From NCBI RefSeq assembly GCF_050947875.1, contig NC_134569.1, positions 18,007,631-18,071,630 of the forward strand: 64,000 nucleotides of DNA. The letters are read 5' to 3'. How positions within the stretch are numbered: the first letter of the stretch is position 1; each line of letters begins with the position of its first letter. This document shows, piece by piece, positions 21,990 through 34,099 of the stretch. The DNA comes from Dermacentor variabilis. Its lineage: Eukaryota; Arthropoda; Arachnida; Ixodida; Ixodidae. The notes below the pieces were generated by a model. It searched no databases. It saw only the letters and a list, made by a program, of their open reading frames with translations, and was not told where the DNA came from. A program made the position numbers and the translations under genes.

Positions 21990-23800
21990 TCGTGCCAGCT
22001 ATACCGCGCCAGCTCAGCTCATCAAATCGCTGGCGTGTTCAATAACATGAAATGGCGCAAGTGCTAGCTCGACCTTAGACGGGTCTTGCGTGTACAAACA
22101 CGCGGAATTGGCGATGGTTGACGGACAAGATATCTGGGTTAGGTGATGCGAACCTTGCCGTAGTTTAGAACCTTAAAATAATCCAGCTTTTCCGCGGCGC
22201 GACGGCACATGCGCGCTGCCCTTACGGATTAGTCTCGAAACGTTTTGCAAGGGTCGCATGTGTGGGCGCGCGCCGGAAAGTCCCCCGAAAAAACAAAGGC
22301 ACTCGGACGCGCGCTGCTGCAAAAACTCGCGCCGTGTAACGCATTGATACTCCACTGGTAGCTCGACGTCGGTGCGGTGCTGAAAACGTGCGCAACGTAA
22401 CACTGCAACTCCACTTTAACACAGCAGTTAGGGCTTCGTCCGAATTGTCCTGACTACACCGTAAGCCAGGTATAGTTGCCGCCTTTCATTGATAGCTAGC
22501 AAGTTTAACGAAAAATCCTTGCACTTGGATGACACTTCAAACGCATCACGTTGCTGGCGAAGTCTTCTTGCAGCGTCGGCCCTCTCTTGCTGCCGGGGGC
22601 AGCGCGCTCCTGACTTCACCTACTCGTTTAAGGCGCGGTAACCCTCCGTCGATACGAGACCTACAGCACGTTCACGCCAACGACTGACCGTTTATTATGC
22701 GTCACTGAAACCATCTTATCATACCAGGCCAACAACGACGCAACGGACAAGCGCGAGTTGTCGCACTGCGATGGACTTTCTTGTCGACGGCACCGACAAA
22801 ATCAGCGTGCCGACCATCGTTCGACCGAAGCTCGTGCGATCGGCCGTCGAACCGACAACGTGATAGCGTCTTTGTTTGTATGTATAATTAATCGCGCTCA
22901 AAATGAGTCAAACATGCCTACCAAGTTCAAATGCACAAGCTTGAACCCTCTCAAGCCGTGCACGCGAAGTTTGAGCCAATGTTGGTCCTGTTCAGCGAAG
23001 GTTAAGCCTGGCGCCGTCGAGTTCGTGCACTCGATACCGGCGAACCTGAACTCGTAGATAAACCGTTAGGATGAAGTAAACTGCTTTTATAGCTAGTTAT
23101 GGTCTTAGTCATTTGAAATCAACTACACTTCACTTCGCACGGCGCCTACACAATAAGCGGCAAGCGGCGACAAAGCGCTCTGCCAACAGCTGTATGTCAC
23201 CATACCCGTAGGCTGCCGGTCGCATTCGCAACGTAGATGCGTGGGTCTGTACGCGTTATTATGCCGGCACATTTCTCATTTGCAGAGATGCACTGCTTAC
23301 CTCTGCGTCAAACGGGAAACAAGAGACGGCGCATTCGGCACAGCAGCGTAAACAGCCGCCTCGCGCAGTTGTATACCAACGGTGTCATTGATGGCATCCG
23401 CGTTTTCGCGAGATAACAACACGGCCTATAAGTGAGAGCTTGTACCGAGCACAGTTTTCTCTAATAATGCTTTATGGCACGTGCACATTGTAAGTATGAT
23501 GGAGTTAAAGAAAAGCAATAATCAGTAATAAATCAACAGCCTGTAATATATATGTACCTCGAGCACGATTGCCGTTGTTAAAGTTGCTCGGCCGCTCATA
23601 TTGACTCGTCTCAGGGTGGGACAACACGGCGCATAAGCGTAGATATGTATGTTTTGCTACGTTTTGGCATTATTTAATATCAGCGATGCACCTTTTCTAC
23701 AATATTTGACGCTAACAACGATCTGTGGCCGTAGATGTCGATGTAAGCAAATGCACCGCTTTGATAAATCCAATGCAGAAGGCTGCGCTCGAAGACTTCT
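21990..23800. other. CpG-rich mosaic, no gene recognised
   Basis: From 22.1 to 23.4 kb the sequence is CpG-rich. Near 22,330 and 22,395 a cgtaac-(8)-actccact motif occurs twice. Frames of 60-100 codons on both strands have no recognised similarity. Confidence 0.3.
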
Positions 23801-23808
23801 TGAATACG

Positions 23809-23870
23809 CGACATGTCTATATTTAGACATGTCGACAAGTGCAGAAGTGCGTGTAGACAAGTGCAGAAGT
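23809..23870. repeat. Small hairpin plus 15-bp direct repeat
   Basis: CGACATGTCTA (23809-23819) pairs exactly with 23824-23834 across four bases. Immediately after, GACAAGTGCAGAAGT occurs twice, eight bases apart. It looks like a locally duplicated protein- or structure-forming site; function unknown. Confidence 0.7.
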
Positions 23871-24502
23871 CAGCGACAGCAAACTCCAAGGCAGCCGTGT
23901 CGGCATACGGAACTCAGCGTGCCTTTATCTGCCGCACTGTTTTCACAACAGCCCCACTCGGGCCTTCTCACCCAGTAGTCAGCGAGCGCTACATGGCTTC
24001 CGGGAACGACATCTGCCTCGGAGTAGCCATTAATAATCAATCGCGATCCACGAAACCGACGCGCACTCAACGTGGGCGCAGGTGCACAAATCAACCGGCG
24101 AAAGCACCGGCACCCTTCCAAAACATTTTCGACGGCGTGAGGCAGAGGGCAGCACAGGAAAATGAAAAAAGAAAGGCGTATTATGGGGAAAAAGAAAACA
24201 GAATGCTTACAAAATACTATGCTCGCCATGCGGAAACGGGCAGTAGCAGAATGCTCAGCGATCGAAACGCGATACTCGGATCGCGTGACTGCCGGTGGTT
24301 TATTGCGCCGCCGGTGAGCGCTGGGTGTTTGCTGGGGGACCAAATACACTTGCAATGCTTCACGAAGTCTCTTGCTTTCATCGCGCGCCACAATGACTCA
24401 GTTCGGTGTACCCGTTGTTTGGTGCAAAAAGCACCGGCAGCCATGTGCTCCGAGCATCGCGTTTCAATCGCTGAGCACACATATCTTACGGCGTTAGAAT
24501 AA
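23813..24502 (+). CDS. Long open frame, unrecognised
   Basis: An ATG-started frame of 229 codons, among the longest in the window. It begins MSIFRHVDKCRSACRQVQKS and has a charged middle (ENEKRKAYYGEKENRM) and several cysteines near its C-terminus. The opposite strand is open for 173 codons over the same bases, and the last 230 bp contain an inverted repeat, so codon-level support is weak. The start lies inside the hairpin at 23809. No family recognised; a remnant of a DNA transposon is possible. Confidence 0.15.
   Translation: MSIFRHVDKCRSACRQVQKSATANSKAAVSAYGTQRAFICRTVFTTAPLGPSHPVVSERYMASGNDICLGVAINNQSRSTKPTRTQRGRRCTNQPAKAPAPFQNIFDGVRQRAAQENEKRKAYYGEKENRMLTKYYARHAETGSSRMLSDRNAILGSRDCRWFIAPPVSAGCLLGDQIHLQCFTKSLAFIARHNDSVRCTRCLVQKAPAAMCSEHRVSIAEHTYLTALE
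24249..24478. repeat. Inverted repeat, 47-bp arms
   Basis: tgctcagcgatcgaaacgcg... (about 24251-24299) matches the reverse complement of about 24428-24477 with a handful of differences, spaced by about 130 bp. The spacer shows no symmetry. It could be the two ends of a short deletion derivative or an inverted duplication. Confidence 0.65.
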
Positions 24503-25751
24503 TGGAACTACCGAATCTTGATAGAATGTTTGGGAAAACGACCTACGGAAATTGGGTGGAGCACTGAATATCTTTTCTCGTATCCAAACATTATGAAACG
24601 TAAAGTTTGCATAGCGTCCGTTTGATTTTACAAGATGAGGTTATTTAGATTATTCGATAAGATGACGTAACCTCGTTCACAACTGCAGGACATCCGATCA
24701 ACTGAGGAGATTGCAAATGACAAACAAGTGCTTTCAGCTATCTCGCGCATTACATTTATAACACGGATACAGCACCGTATGAACGTATGGGGGTTGTCTT
24801 CGTTGCAGGAGATTAGCGTAATACCACACAACTCCACATTGTCTTAAAGGGAATGCATGCGAATGTGGCGAGGCTCTAAAATAACATTGTGCCTTGCCTA
24901 AATCGCGGCAACGAATTATTCACGTTGCCTAATTGTGATGCGTTCTTATAGGACGACTAAAAGTTATTCGCAGCACTGTGCACCTGCCTTTCTGCGCTCA
25001 ACTCAGCAACAGATTCCTCTGCACAACAACCGCGCCTCTCGTCCACCGTACATAGAATCGGCCGGAACAGCCTCCGCTTGCATCGTCCTGTCTCCCCCAA
25101 GCCCCCAATAACTGCTCTTGTCCCTTATAATCCAATATAATCGAATAATCGATAATATATAATAACGAATCCTAGAATTGAATAACAAAGACTATTCGAC
25201 CCGTACTCGATATTTAAAACTGTAAAATCTCGCTAAACGGAAATCGTTTAAATGGTATTGCCGCTTAAACGGAACAACAGATCTAAATTATTTGGTTTTC
25301 TATATGGATAATACAGAATAAAAAAAACTTTCGTTAATCAGAAGTGTGTCTGTTATCCTCCTTGCTTTTTAACTTTGGACCGAATCCACAATTTGCTAGA
25401 GCCAGTTGATTGGTTTCCTATTATATTTATTCAGTTTTTAAGTTATCTCAGATTCAGCTGTACTTCCTCGACAGATATTTGGTTAGGTCCGCTTGCGTTG
25501 GTCAAGTTTTGGAAGGTCAATGAACTAACGTTTTTGCGTAGAATCTATCCAAGCAATAACCTTGTTTAACGGACAGTTTGCGAAATTCTCGAAATCGACT
25601 TTTTCTAAACGCTACCTTCTAACCAAAACTTTCGTCCATTGCTATTTTTGTGGCGAAAATTGAGATACTAATCCGAAGCGAGCGGGGCATTACCGTTTAC
25701 GTGCTTCGTAATTAAAGTTTGCTTTATTATTTTCTTGCTATCCAACTTTTA
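24503..25751. other. AT-rich, no gene recognised
   Basis: AT-rich non-coding sequence, with a dense run of aat/ata motifs at 25125-25340. Confidence 0.4.
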
Positions 25752-25759
25752 GATAACGG

Positions 25760-26186
25760 CAGTGCTGGGCAATATCGAAGAAACATGTATCTTAGATACA
25801 AGCAAAAACCACTGACAGCACAGCGTATAAAGAGCTTTCTGTTAAGCAGCTAAAGCAACCCCAATAAGTTCTTTCGGAATGAAAGTACTATACTTTGAGC
25901 AAGAAAGACAAACTTTTTAGATATTAAGACATTTCATTCAAATGAAACAAGGTTGGGCGGTGTTAAGAAAAAGCACATTTCTGTGCATACGCGTTTGCTG
26001 CTACATTATATAGATCTATAATAAGAAATTTGCGAATGTATCGAACTATCTTAATATACAGATGGAAAGTATCGTATCGGATACAATAACTGCGGTAGTA
26101 TCTTGTATCTGTATCTCAAATACTTGTTGCCCGACTATCTTGTATCGTATCATGATACAATTTTAATGTATCTTTGCCCAGCACTA
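25760..26186. mobile_element. hAT-like MITE, 427 bp
   Basis: Ends CAGTGCTGGGCAA... and ...TTTGCCCAGCACTA form terminal inverted repeats of the type seen in hAT transposons. They are flanked by GATAACGG (25752-25759) and AATAACTG (26187-26194), an 8-bp duplication with six matches, the size hAT elements make. The interior near both ends is rich in gtatc/gatac motifs (about 26065-26160 and 25785-25800). No transposase. Confidence 0.7.
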
Positions 26187-26399
26187 AATAACTGTCTTCA
26201 AGAACGAAGTGCCAACTATTGTTACATTTCGAGAGGGTCCCAGTACAAACGCTCTTCAAGGCAGCTAGTGACTGCTCAGAGCTTACAAAGGTTAAATTGA
26301 GATTAGTAAGTGGTTTACGGGTGCCAAGTGGTCCCCATTTTGCTTTCGAACAGAAATGGCTCTGAAAGAAAGAAGAAGTATTTTAATGACTGGAAAATG

Positions 26400-26475
26400 T
26401 AGAGAGGTCGGCCGGATAATGGAGCATCTGGCCTGCTACTCTACGTAAGGAAAGGGGAAGAAGGGAAGAAAAAGG
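26400..26475 (-). repeat. LINE 3'-end module, copy F (degenerate)
   Basis: Minus strand: pyrimidine lead-in, acgtagagtagcaggccaga, then ggccgacctctctacatttt. Several changes from the consensus. Confidence 0.45.
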
Positions 26476-26479
26476 GTCA

Positions 26480-29180
26480 CAATTGGGGATGATAATGGGG
26501 ATGATGAAAATTTCTCTTGAGAACATTTCAGGGCAGCCAACTTATAAAATTATGTAGCCTACTGTTTTCTGCTATGTCGGTTGTTCGCATTATGATGATA
26601 ATACTTATGCTAGAAAACTGAACCGCGTGTGAGCTAACGCACTCGGTCAACCGTAACCTCTCCTGTGCGACTCTCTGAGCCTATAAGTATCGTGTGAGTG
26701 GTGCGGGGCAGTGTTGCACGGGTGTGTATAAGGGTTTAACAACAGAGAATTGCTAAATCCTCGGACAGGTAATAAAATCGTTACCAGATGTGAACATTCT
26801 TCGATAAAGTGCTATCCAAGAACATTAACAAAGCACAAAACATCTAACAGGTTTACGTTATTATTATTAATCATGTGAACATGTATACACAGGAAAGCGG
26901 GCTAGCAGTTGTCTTCTAAAGGGAACGCAACGCCCTTCTCCCCTCACTTGCGGAGGAGAGAATAAAGGTAGACAACGAGAAGAAGGAGCTCAACGAAGAA
27001 AACAAGAGACGAATAAGGAAACACTTCCCACACGCAGAGTACCAGCGTTACATACGAGAGTGTAGTCTCGTGGTTCCAAAAATTCCCAGCATACAGCTTT
27101 GTGAACCTCATATCGAATGGACGCACAGCGCTTCGGAAACAACGTATGATTAAGCGCAGTTCGCGCAAGATTAACTTGTTGAAACTTGCTGATCGACACA
27201 CAGTGACAATAACTTGTCACTATGATGTCCGCAAGCGAGGCGCGAAGGGCTCGGAGCACGTGCTTTGTCGGTGAAGACGATCTGCGACATTTACCAGCGC
27301 GATGCAAATTCGACGACAGTAGACTGCTTGTACAACACCATCTATACTGCGCTTGCGCCCGGATGAACGTGTAGTCAAGGGATCGTGCACTGCACAATTC
27401 ATTGGCCGTATACTCTCAGTTGCCGACGTAGGTCTGTATTGCTCAGGTGTACATGCATGTAATATACACACATACAAGTAAGCAAATGTGCTCGATGAGA
27501 GATTCGATCCGCCGCCATGGCTGTGGAATGGCCCTGGCTAGCACTCGCAGCTCAGATCTTGTAGCCATACACAAATACCCAAGAACGTTAACAAGATGAC
27601 GGCCGCAACGGTATATATATAGCTTAACGGTAAGGAACCGCACACGTTATGAACGCAGATGCCGGTTCCACTCTCATCTGTCTTTCCCCCATTTTATTAT
27701 TATTTCCACATTTCTCAATTAAAAATAACGGTTAATTTACCCCCATGCATTATCCGATATCATTGCCTCTTAGCTCTATGTGGCTGTCGCAATATATAAC
27801 GAAAAGCCGAGTCCTAAGGTTCACCTTGTTCTTCTCACTCTTAAGGGGACCATATATATTCGCATCGGTATATTCCCGGAAACACTCATTCATGTCATTC
27901 GTCATTTGTTGCGTCATAGGTCCTAGTTAATTACACGCGACGAGCGATGCGCCGAGCTACAAGTGCGTTCCCACATCTGATGCGATTGAGCTAGGCCCAG
28001 TCGCCGTGAATTCGCACAGGAAGGGAAGCGATTCGCGCTGCGCCTCCACTTACGGTCGTCGCCGAGGCAGCTATACGTGCGGCAGAAGCAGCGCGCAGCA
28101 CAATCGGACGCAGGAAGAAAAGGCCGGTCCGGAGCTGATCGGTTACGGCGATCGGAGCAGCGGTGGTCGGTCAGCGGCCTCTTGTTCAATGACCGCAGAT
28201 TCGACTGGGCATACCAGCCCTGTTATTGCGCCCTTTCTCGCGGGTCAACTGTTGCCGAAGACGGAGGTGGCTTTCGTGAACGTGTCCTTTCACATAACGA
28301 GCCATTTTGCGCTACTCAATGTTAAGAGTTTCTGACAAAAGTTTTTTTAGAAGCCAACATAAAGCATGTTTTGTACTCTGCTTTTAACGGCTGACAGGGA
28401 CCACAATATGGTACACCGTCTTTTCCACAAGAGGCCGATCAGCAAGACTCAGTGGCGACTATACCTGTTGTTAAATAAAAAAAAATTTGCCGGCCATGTT
28501 ATCGCATTATTATCGTGATTACCAGTTACGAACTTTCTTAAGGAGTAGAAGAAATAGCTATAGCGCTATATTCGTGCTAGATCACTGTGGGCTACCCAGG
28601 CAGTCAAATTGGTACAAGACGTTTACAATATATACACATATATAATTACGTTGTAGCGCAACTGATAAACACCACTGTATAAGCGCGGGGTACAGTCCGA
28701 TAAAAGTGGAAGCACTTCGTACATGCTCCCATATCTACGTCTAAAATGTCTTTTTGCCATTGTCGTCTCAAGCTCGTCTTGACTTCTCTTTGCTTGTGTA
28801 GGCCATAACTCTCGAACGCTACAATAATAGTTATTCAGAATGTCCGAGGAAAGAAAGAAGAAAGCGGTTGATCATTTTAATCGAATGGCTACCCGCATAG
28901 CCCGTATCAGGCCTGACATGCAAGATTAAATAAAAGGTTCAAGCGCGACTCTACTAAACGAACTTGCGGTGACTGTAGACGAGGTCAGGCACATGCACTC
29001 AAAGCTATTTCAAAGTTTCGTTGAGTATGCGTCGTAATGTGAGGCATTGTGCAGAGCGTGTCCGATGGTCTCAAGCACGACGCATACGAATGAGGGCGCT
29101 CTTGACGCGCAAGAATTGTTTGTGACGTACTAATCATTGCATCCACCGTGGTTATGGTGTGGGGCGACACAAAACTAAGT
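26480..29180. other. No gene recognised; CpG-rich part 27.9-28.3 kb
   Basis: Mixed sequence. 26.94-27.45 kb holds opposed frames without recognised family. 27.93-28.33 kb is CpG-rich with frames of about 85-110 codons on both strands, possibly a promoter or exon region. 27,490-27,560 on the minus strand has a faint B-box-like ggatcgaatctc, too weak to call. Confidence 0.3.
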
Positions 29181-29183
29181 CGC

Positions 29184-29327
29184 GGGCGAAATGCGAAATC
29201 ACCCGTGTACTTAGATTTAGGTGCACGTTAAGAACCCCCTGTTGGTCCAAATTATTCCGGAGTCCCCCACTACGGCGTGCCTCACAATCAAATCGTGGTT
29301 CTGGCACGTAAAACCCCATAATTTCTT
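29184..29327 (+). mobile_element. Ruka-type SINE, 5'-truncated, copy 2
   Basis: Plus-strand body only: gcgaaatgcgaaatcacccg, ttagatttaggtgcacgtt, aagaaccccctg, tacggcgtgcctcacaatc and ctggcacgtaaaacccca. The tRNA-like head is missing. Confidence 0.8.
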
Positions 29328-29680
29328 ACAACTTTTAATAATTATTGCGGACACAAAGACCATCACGCAAGTCCTCTGGAATTTATCTGTGCTGCATAAT
29401 AGCTTTCCATACAAAATCCCAGAAAAACTAGCGATACGCGATGTACCTGCAGGTATTAGCCTTCTGAGCTAACAAGACACAGTATACAAAAGGTGAAGTT
29501 CGCATTCGTGATCAATCATTACGCTGGTGATTTACGGTGATAACCCTTTGACGCATGCTATAGCACTGAACCAATTCAAAATGAATCACGCGTTGGATCT
29601 GCAATGCAGAAATGTAGAGATCTGTTCTCCCTAGTATACGCGGTATTACACGTACAAAAACTCGCATAGCGCGGAACCTG

Positions 29681-30626
29681 AAAGGGCCCCTCGCCAGGTA
29701 TGGCCATTTTGAGCTGACAAGCGCAGTGCCTACGATGCGCGTTAACGATCGTGTCTGCTAAGTATCACGTCCCTACGTGCTGCGGAAAGAGCTTAAATTT
29801 CCAGCCAGACGCCGTTCTCCTCGTGGGCGCCGCGCTCCCAGCCGGAGAGTCGACGTCTGTCGCGCAACTGCTCCTCCGTACATGGCAGTGCTGTGACATC
29901 GTTCGTAGTGGCACGTGACTTGGAGAATTATTCGAGGCAACATCAGTTATTTGTTTAATCTGTGGCTTCAATAGACAAATTCATCTTTAGACAAATAATA
30001 AAGGATACACACCGAATGTCCGCTTGTTTTGTTTTGCTTCACACCGTAGCAAGAGAAATGTATACTCCCGTTTCGTCTGCTTGTTCCCACATCGTGCCGT
30101 CGCGCACGCAGAGAAGGAAACTATGTCATTTTCTATCGTGCTCCACAACCGCGATCATGCTCTTTCAACTTCTTGCGCCTGCCTCAGTGCTCGTGACTGT
30201 GGCACTGACTTAAACTGCTAATGAGGTATTCTCGCGCAGCGCACGCCAAAATTGTCCGATGTGCGAAACGAAACAAATGCAACAGCTCGCGCGACAGAAC
30301 GTCACCGGAAGTGCGCCACTCAGCTAAAGTGAGAGCGAGAGGGAGATAAAAAAAAAGAAGGCGGGGCCCGTGACGTATTCGTCACGCGATCCACCGTACT
30401 GAAGAATACGGGGAAGGAATTTCGCTAGCGGAGGTTAGACGGGGCGAGGGGAGAGAGTGTCAATGTTGGCAGTGCGAACCCACCTCCTGAAATCATGGGT
30501 TCGCAGCACTTCAAATATTTCTATCTATAATATTAATGAAATAATTTCAAAAATTGGTAGAACAGTCCTTAGAGTGCAGGTATCTTCCAGTGCATCCCCA
30601 AAATTTGCCGTGGTGAGGGGTCTTTT
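29681..30626. mobile_element. Candidate non-autonomous TIR element
   Basis: The left end AAAGGGCCCCTCGCCAGG and the reverse complement of the right end, AAAAGACCCCTCACCACGG, match at 13 of 16 aligned positions. The 0.95-kb interior is non-coding, with CpG-rich parts and an A-run at 30,350. No convincing target duplication was found, so the two ends might belong to separate elements. Confidence 0.45.
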
Positions 30627-30629
30627 AAC

Positions 30630-32180
30630 AGGCTGAAAAGACAAAGACCAAATGCGAGGACATGTTTATTTTCGATTACACGTATTTTCACATCGTTGTT
30701 AGCGGCAACTTGACATGCGCGAATACATCCACCTCCAAGTAATGCTGGCTCTCCTCAGTAGTATTTCTTGGGAAAATAAAGCGGCGTAACTGACCAGTGC
30801 TTGCGCGTTATTAGTTGTTTCTTCCTGCATCATTCCCTAAGAATACCTGCGAGGCCTGCACAATGTTCACGCGATTTGCTTAGTTGTTTACACGCAATAT
30901 GTTGATAGAGCACCTATTCGCACTGAATCCGGCTAAAGTTGATCGAACTGAGTCTCGTTCACACGGGAGTGCACTCCTTCTTTCTGTATTGTTGGCATGG
31001 TAAAAAATATAGGTTCGCGTATAGATACGGCACCGACTAGGTCTCATAAATAGCCAGTGCATGCAGTGCTCGCATGTACGGTTAGTCGCAAAACTTTTTG
31101 TAGGAGAACCGAGGTTGCAGTTGGTTCTGCATACACAATGGCATTAACAACATAACAATCGAAACACTACAGCAGCGTTAATAAAGTCTCTATTTTTATT
31201 GTTTCACACTCCGAGTTCTAAATAGTGTCGCGCATATCGGTCCATCGAACTCGCGGATACGCAGCCTTGTACGCCTTCTGACGAGAACAGCCGCAATTTC
31301 ACTGCAGCAAACGAGAATGACCGGTGCGCTTTTGTAGGCTCGCATAATAGAGCCATCCCGCGAGGGAAAAGAAAGAACACAGAAATGCGGGCGCTCCAGC
31401 TCTCGCGCAGGCCACCCCGTCGAAGCCCCTAATTGGAGCACGTGGGAGGTCTCGCGCCGCGCAGTGTCTGCTCGGCGCATCCGCCCTCGGACACCGGACG
31501 CCCGTTCGGGATGGGCTGAGCTGCCGCTGTGCAGCGCGCTCAATGCTGGACAAACTCAGTTTGCAAAACCGCACGAGTGTCCATTTCCCAGAGGCCTCTG
31601 ACCTCATTAGACTGCGTAACCAAGTGCAAGGAGAGAGCGGTTTCTTTTCCTTTTTTCGAATTGGTCCACAACCGACCGAAAGTGAAAAGCGATCAGAACT
31701 CGCGTGTAGACAGGAAGCATTCTAGACGCCATTCTAGACGGCATGTAGTGCGAGTGGCACCAGTCAAATTTCAAGAATCTCCGGCTATAGCATGAAATTG
31801 TTTAAAATATAATAAAATTGGTTTAAATAAATATTTACCTGCTGAAGCTTCACCGCTCAGCTACGCAGTGAGTAACTAAACTTGCTCTGTCAGAAGCCTT
31901 GCGCATTGATTGCGTTACATTTCTGATAAAGCTTAGACGTGCGCATACTCTTGTTTCACTGAAGTTTTAACTATCCCCTTGTGACATTGCAGCGCTATGG
32001 GCACAGCTGTACCCTCTCGTTTGAAAGAAGGAAGATGTGCCGAAAGAAAGCCGAGATGTATACACAACAAAATGCGTCCTATTTCGTTGGTCTAGACATA
32101 TGGAGAAATGTGGCAGAACCCATCTCAAGATGAATGTCGACGATAATTTTATTAGCAATGACTCAATGTAGCAACAGACC
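30630..32180. other. No gene recognised; CpG-rich part 31.2-31.8 kb
   Basis: 31.2-31.8 kb is CpG-rich and has frames of 88-115 codons on both strands, none recognised. Near 31,718 a short cattctagacg motif is duplicated in tandem. Confidence 0.3.
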
Positions 32181-32189
32181 GTATTGCAT

Positions 32190-32194
32190 ACGCT

Positions 32195-32225
<31 letters not shown>

Positions 32226-32325
32226 GAGAGACAGAGAGCTTAACCAGACGCACGTCCCGTTTCCTACCCTGCATTGAGGGAAGGGATGTACGGATGAAAG
32301 GAGAGAGAGAAGGCACAGTTTCGTG
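32190..32325 (-). repeat. LINE 3'-end module, copy G
   Basis: Minus strand: pyrimidine lead-in, ccctcaatgcagggtagg, aaacggg, ctggttaagc, then CT runs (about 32193-32225 as GA on the plus strand). Confidence 0.65.
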
Positions 32326-32476
32326 CAGCCGGGCTCCTCTCTCGAGCTTCTCGCTGCACATGCTGCGCCACCTGTCGACACCGCCGTAAGGACCACGCTT
32401 GGCGCGGGTTCAGTTCCGCTGCGTATAAGAGAAATTTAAAGGACAATTTGCCATTGTAGAGTGGTACAGAGTGCCA

Positions 32477-32604
32477 CATACCCAATGTCCGAAGTTGATC
32501 GGATGGTTGGTGTCGAACCTTGTTCTCTCAGCACAACAGCTTGACGCGCTTGCCATCCGAACATGCACTACTCGTGACCCAGGTTGGCGGGGAAACGTTT
32601 AGAG
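32477..32604 (-). repeat. tRNA-derived SINE family 2, copy a
   Basis: Minus strand: gccaacctgggtcacgagta A-box region and caaggttcgacaccaacc B-box region. It aligns along about 126 bp with 33093-33223. Confidence 0.6.
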
Positions 32605-32608
32605 ACAT
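32599..32608. repeat. Target duplication of Ruka copy 3 (left)
   Basis: TTAGAGACAT; nine of ten bases match 32832-32841. Confidence 0.55.
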
Positions 32609-32831
32609 TAAAAAAAAAATTAAATTTTGGAGTTTTGCGTGCCAGAACCACGATCTGATTATAAGGCACACCGTAGGGCTACGGATTAATTTTGACCACC
32701 TGGGGACCTTTAACGTCCACCCACCGAACGGGCGTTTCTGAATTTGGCTGCCGCCGCGGCCGCGATTCGATCCCCCGACGTCGTGCTTAGCAGTGCAACG
32801 ACGTAACCACTAAACAACCACGGCGGGTAAC
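32609..32831 (-). mobile_element. Ruka-type SINE, full length, copy 3
   Basis: Minus strand: tRNA-like head at the right (gccgtggttgtttagtggtt and ggggatcgaatcg), body with ggtccccaggtggtc and ggtgtgccttataatcagat, and 3' end ggcacgcaaaactcc. An A/T-rich tail adjoins the left duplication. More diverged from the consensus than copy 1; the cacccg/gtgcac part of the body is degenerate. Confidence 0.82.
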
Positions 32832-32841
32832 TTAGAAACAT
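32832..32841. repeat. Target duplication of Ruka copy 3 (right)
   Basis: TTAGAAACAT, the partner of 32599-32608. Confidence 0.55.
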
Positions 32842-33019
32842 AGATATATAGACAGTCAGCCCCCGAAGAGTGTGTCAAGTGTTTCAATAATGCTAACCGC
32901 ATAAAAGAAATTGGGGGTACATCTATTCTTTAGAGCTGATTAGCGATCTTAAAGCGATTATCAGTGTATATATGGTTGGTGCGCAATTAATGATGGCATG
33001 TTTTATATGGTAACTATTA

Positions 33020-33223
33020 CGAAAGGCGGCCCGTACCCAGTGACACAAGTGGGCGTTAAAGAGGCTCGTTGAAGAGCGCCACACGCGCAGTGTTACATAC
33101 TGGGTGACCCAAATAGGCCCGACGGTTGGTTTCGAACCCGGTTTTCTCGCCACAGAAGCTCGATGCTCTGCCCGTTTTACCATGGACTACCCAGTTAGCC
33201 AAGCTCACGGGAAAGATGTTAGA
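33020..33223 (-). repeat. tRNA-derived SINE family 2, copy b
   Basis: Minus strand: ttggctaactgggtagtcca and gagcatcgagcttctgtgg lead to a near-perfect B box, gggttcgaaacc. The head aligns with copy a; the body continues to about 33020, past a cacttgtgtcactgggta stretch. Confidence 0.65.
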
Positions 33224-34095
33224 CGAGGAAATACATACATAGATTCGCAGAAACATACCGGAAACTGTGAAGTTCCCAAAGAATGCTAGTAGCATTACTG
33301 GCAACGCGATGACACTGAGGAGCCACGCGTAATCAGTTTAGAATGTTGCAGTATGCTTTTACAAAACTGTATCGCAAGGAATGGTCGACTACTACTGCAG
33401 AAGCTATGGGCCAGACATTCGGTCTTCTTTTATACTTCGCTCCCCAACCGCAGCTGCGATGCGTATGGCGTCATTGGCTTCAAGGTTATCTGCTAAGCTG
33501 AGCAGTTAGGGTACAGAAAAAGCGCGAGAATCCCACTAGACAGCCGATGGGTCCTAATAAAACGAAATCTTTTCTAGTACTTTGCTGTCACTAGCGCCTC
33601 ACAAACGCTGTCAAAATTAGCGACATCACGGGAAGCTGGCACAGAAGCTTCAATGTTGGGCCGCCACCTGATTTTACGTATTTCCTGACTTACCAAGACG
33701 CCATAAAATAAACATGTTGGTCCCCCTAAGCGTAAAAAAATGTTTACCATAAGTTTCTGTACCTTTCCACACGGAACAATATCAACCCTACTGTTCACTA
33801 CTGTGTAGTCATTTCTTTTTTAGAATCAACGCGAAATTTCTTTTTTCACTGACGATATATATGGTGCACACGTAGCGCTCAACAGCACTGACGTGGAAGG
33901 AGCAAAACAAGCCAATAAGCAAAAAAAAAAAAGAACGGCAGAAAAAAAAAGAAAGAAAAATACTGATGTACTTACATATTACGTGTGTGTCGGGGCTGAC
34001 TTTCTGGAGGCGGGGGAAGGGGGCGGAGGGGGTCAAAGAAATTTTACTGTGATGAATTCGCTGCCCCCTGTTAAGTAAGAAGGGGTTCACTGACT
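33224..34095. other. No gene recognised
   Basis: Includes A-rich (33,915-33,960) and G-rich (34,010-34,030) low-complexity runs. Confidence 0.4.
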
Positions 34096-34099
34096 GCAG

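Noticed and set aside
27490..27560. Further tRNA-derived SINE on the minus strand
   Set aside because: Only a loose B-box match; no A box or body landmarks.
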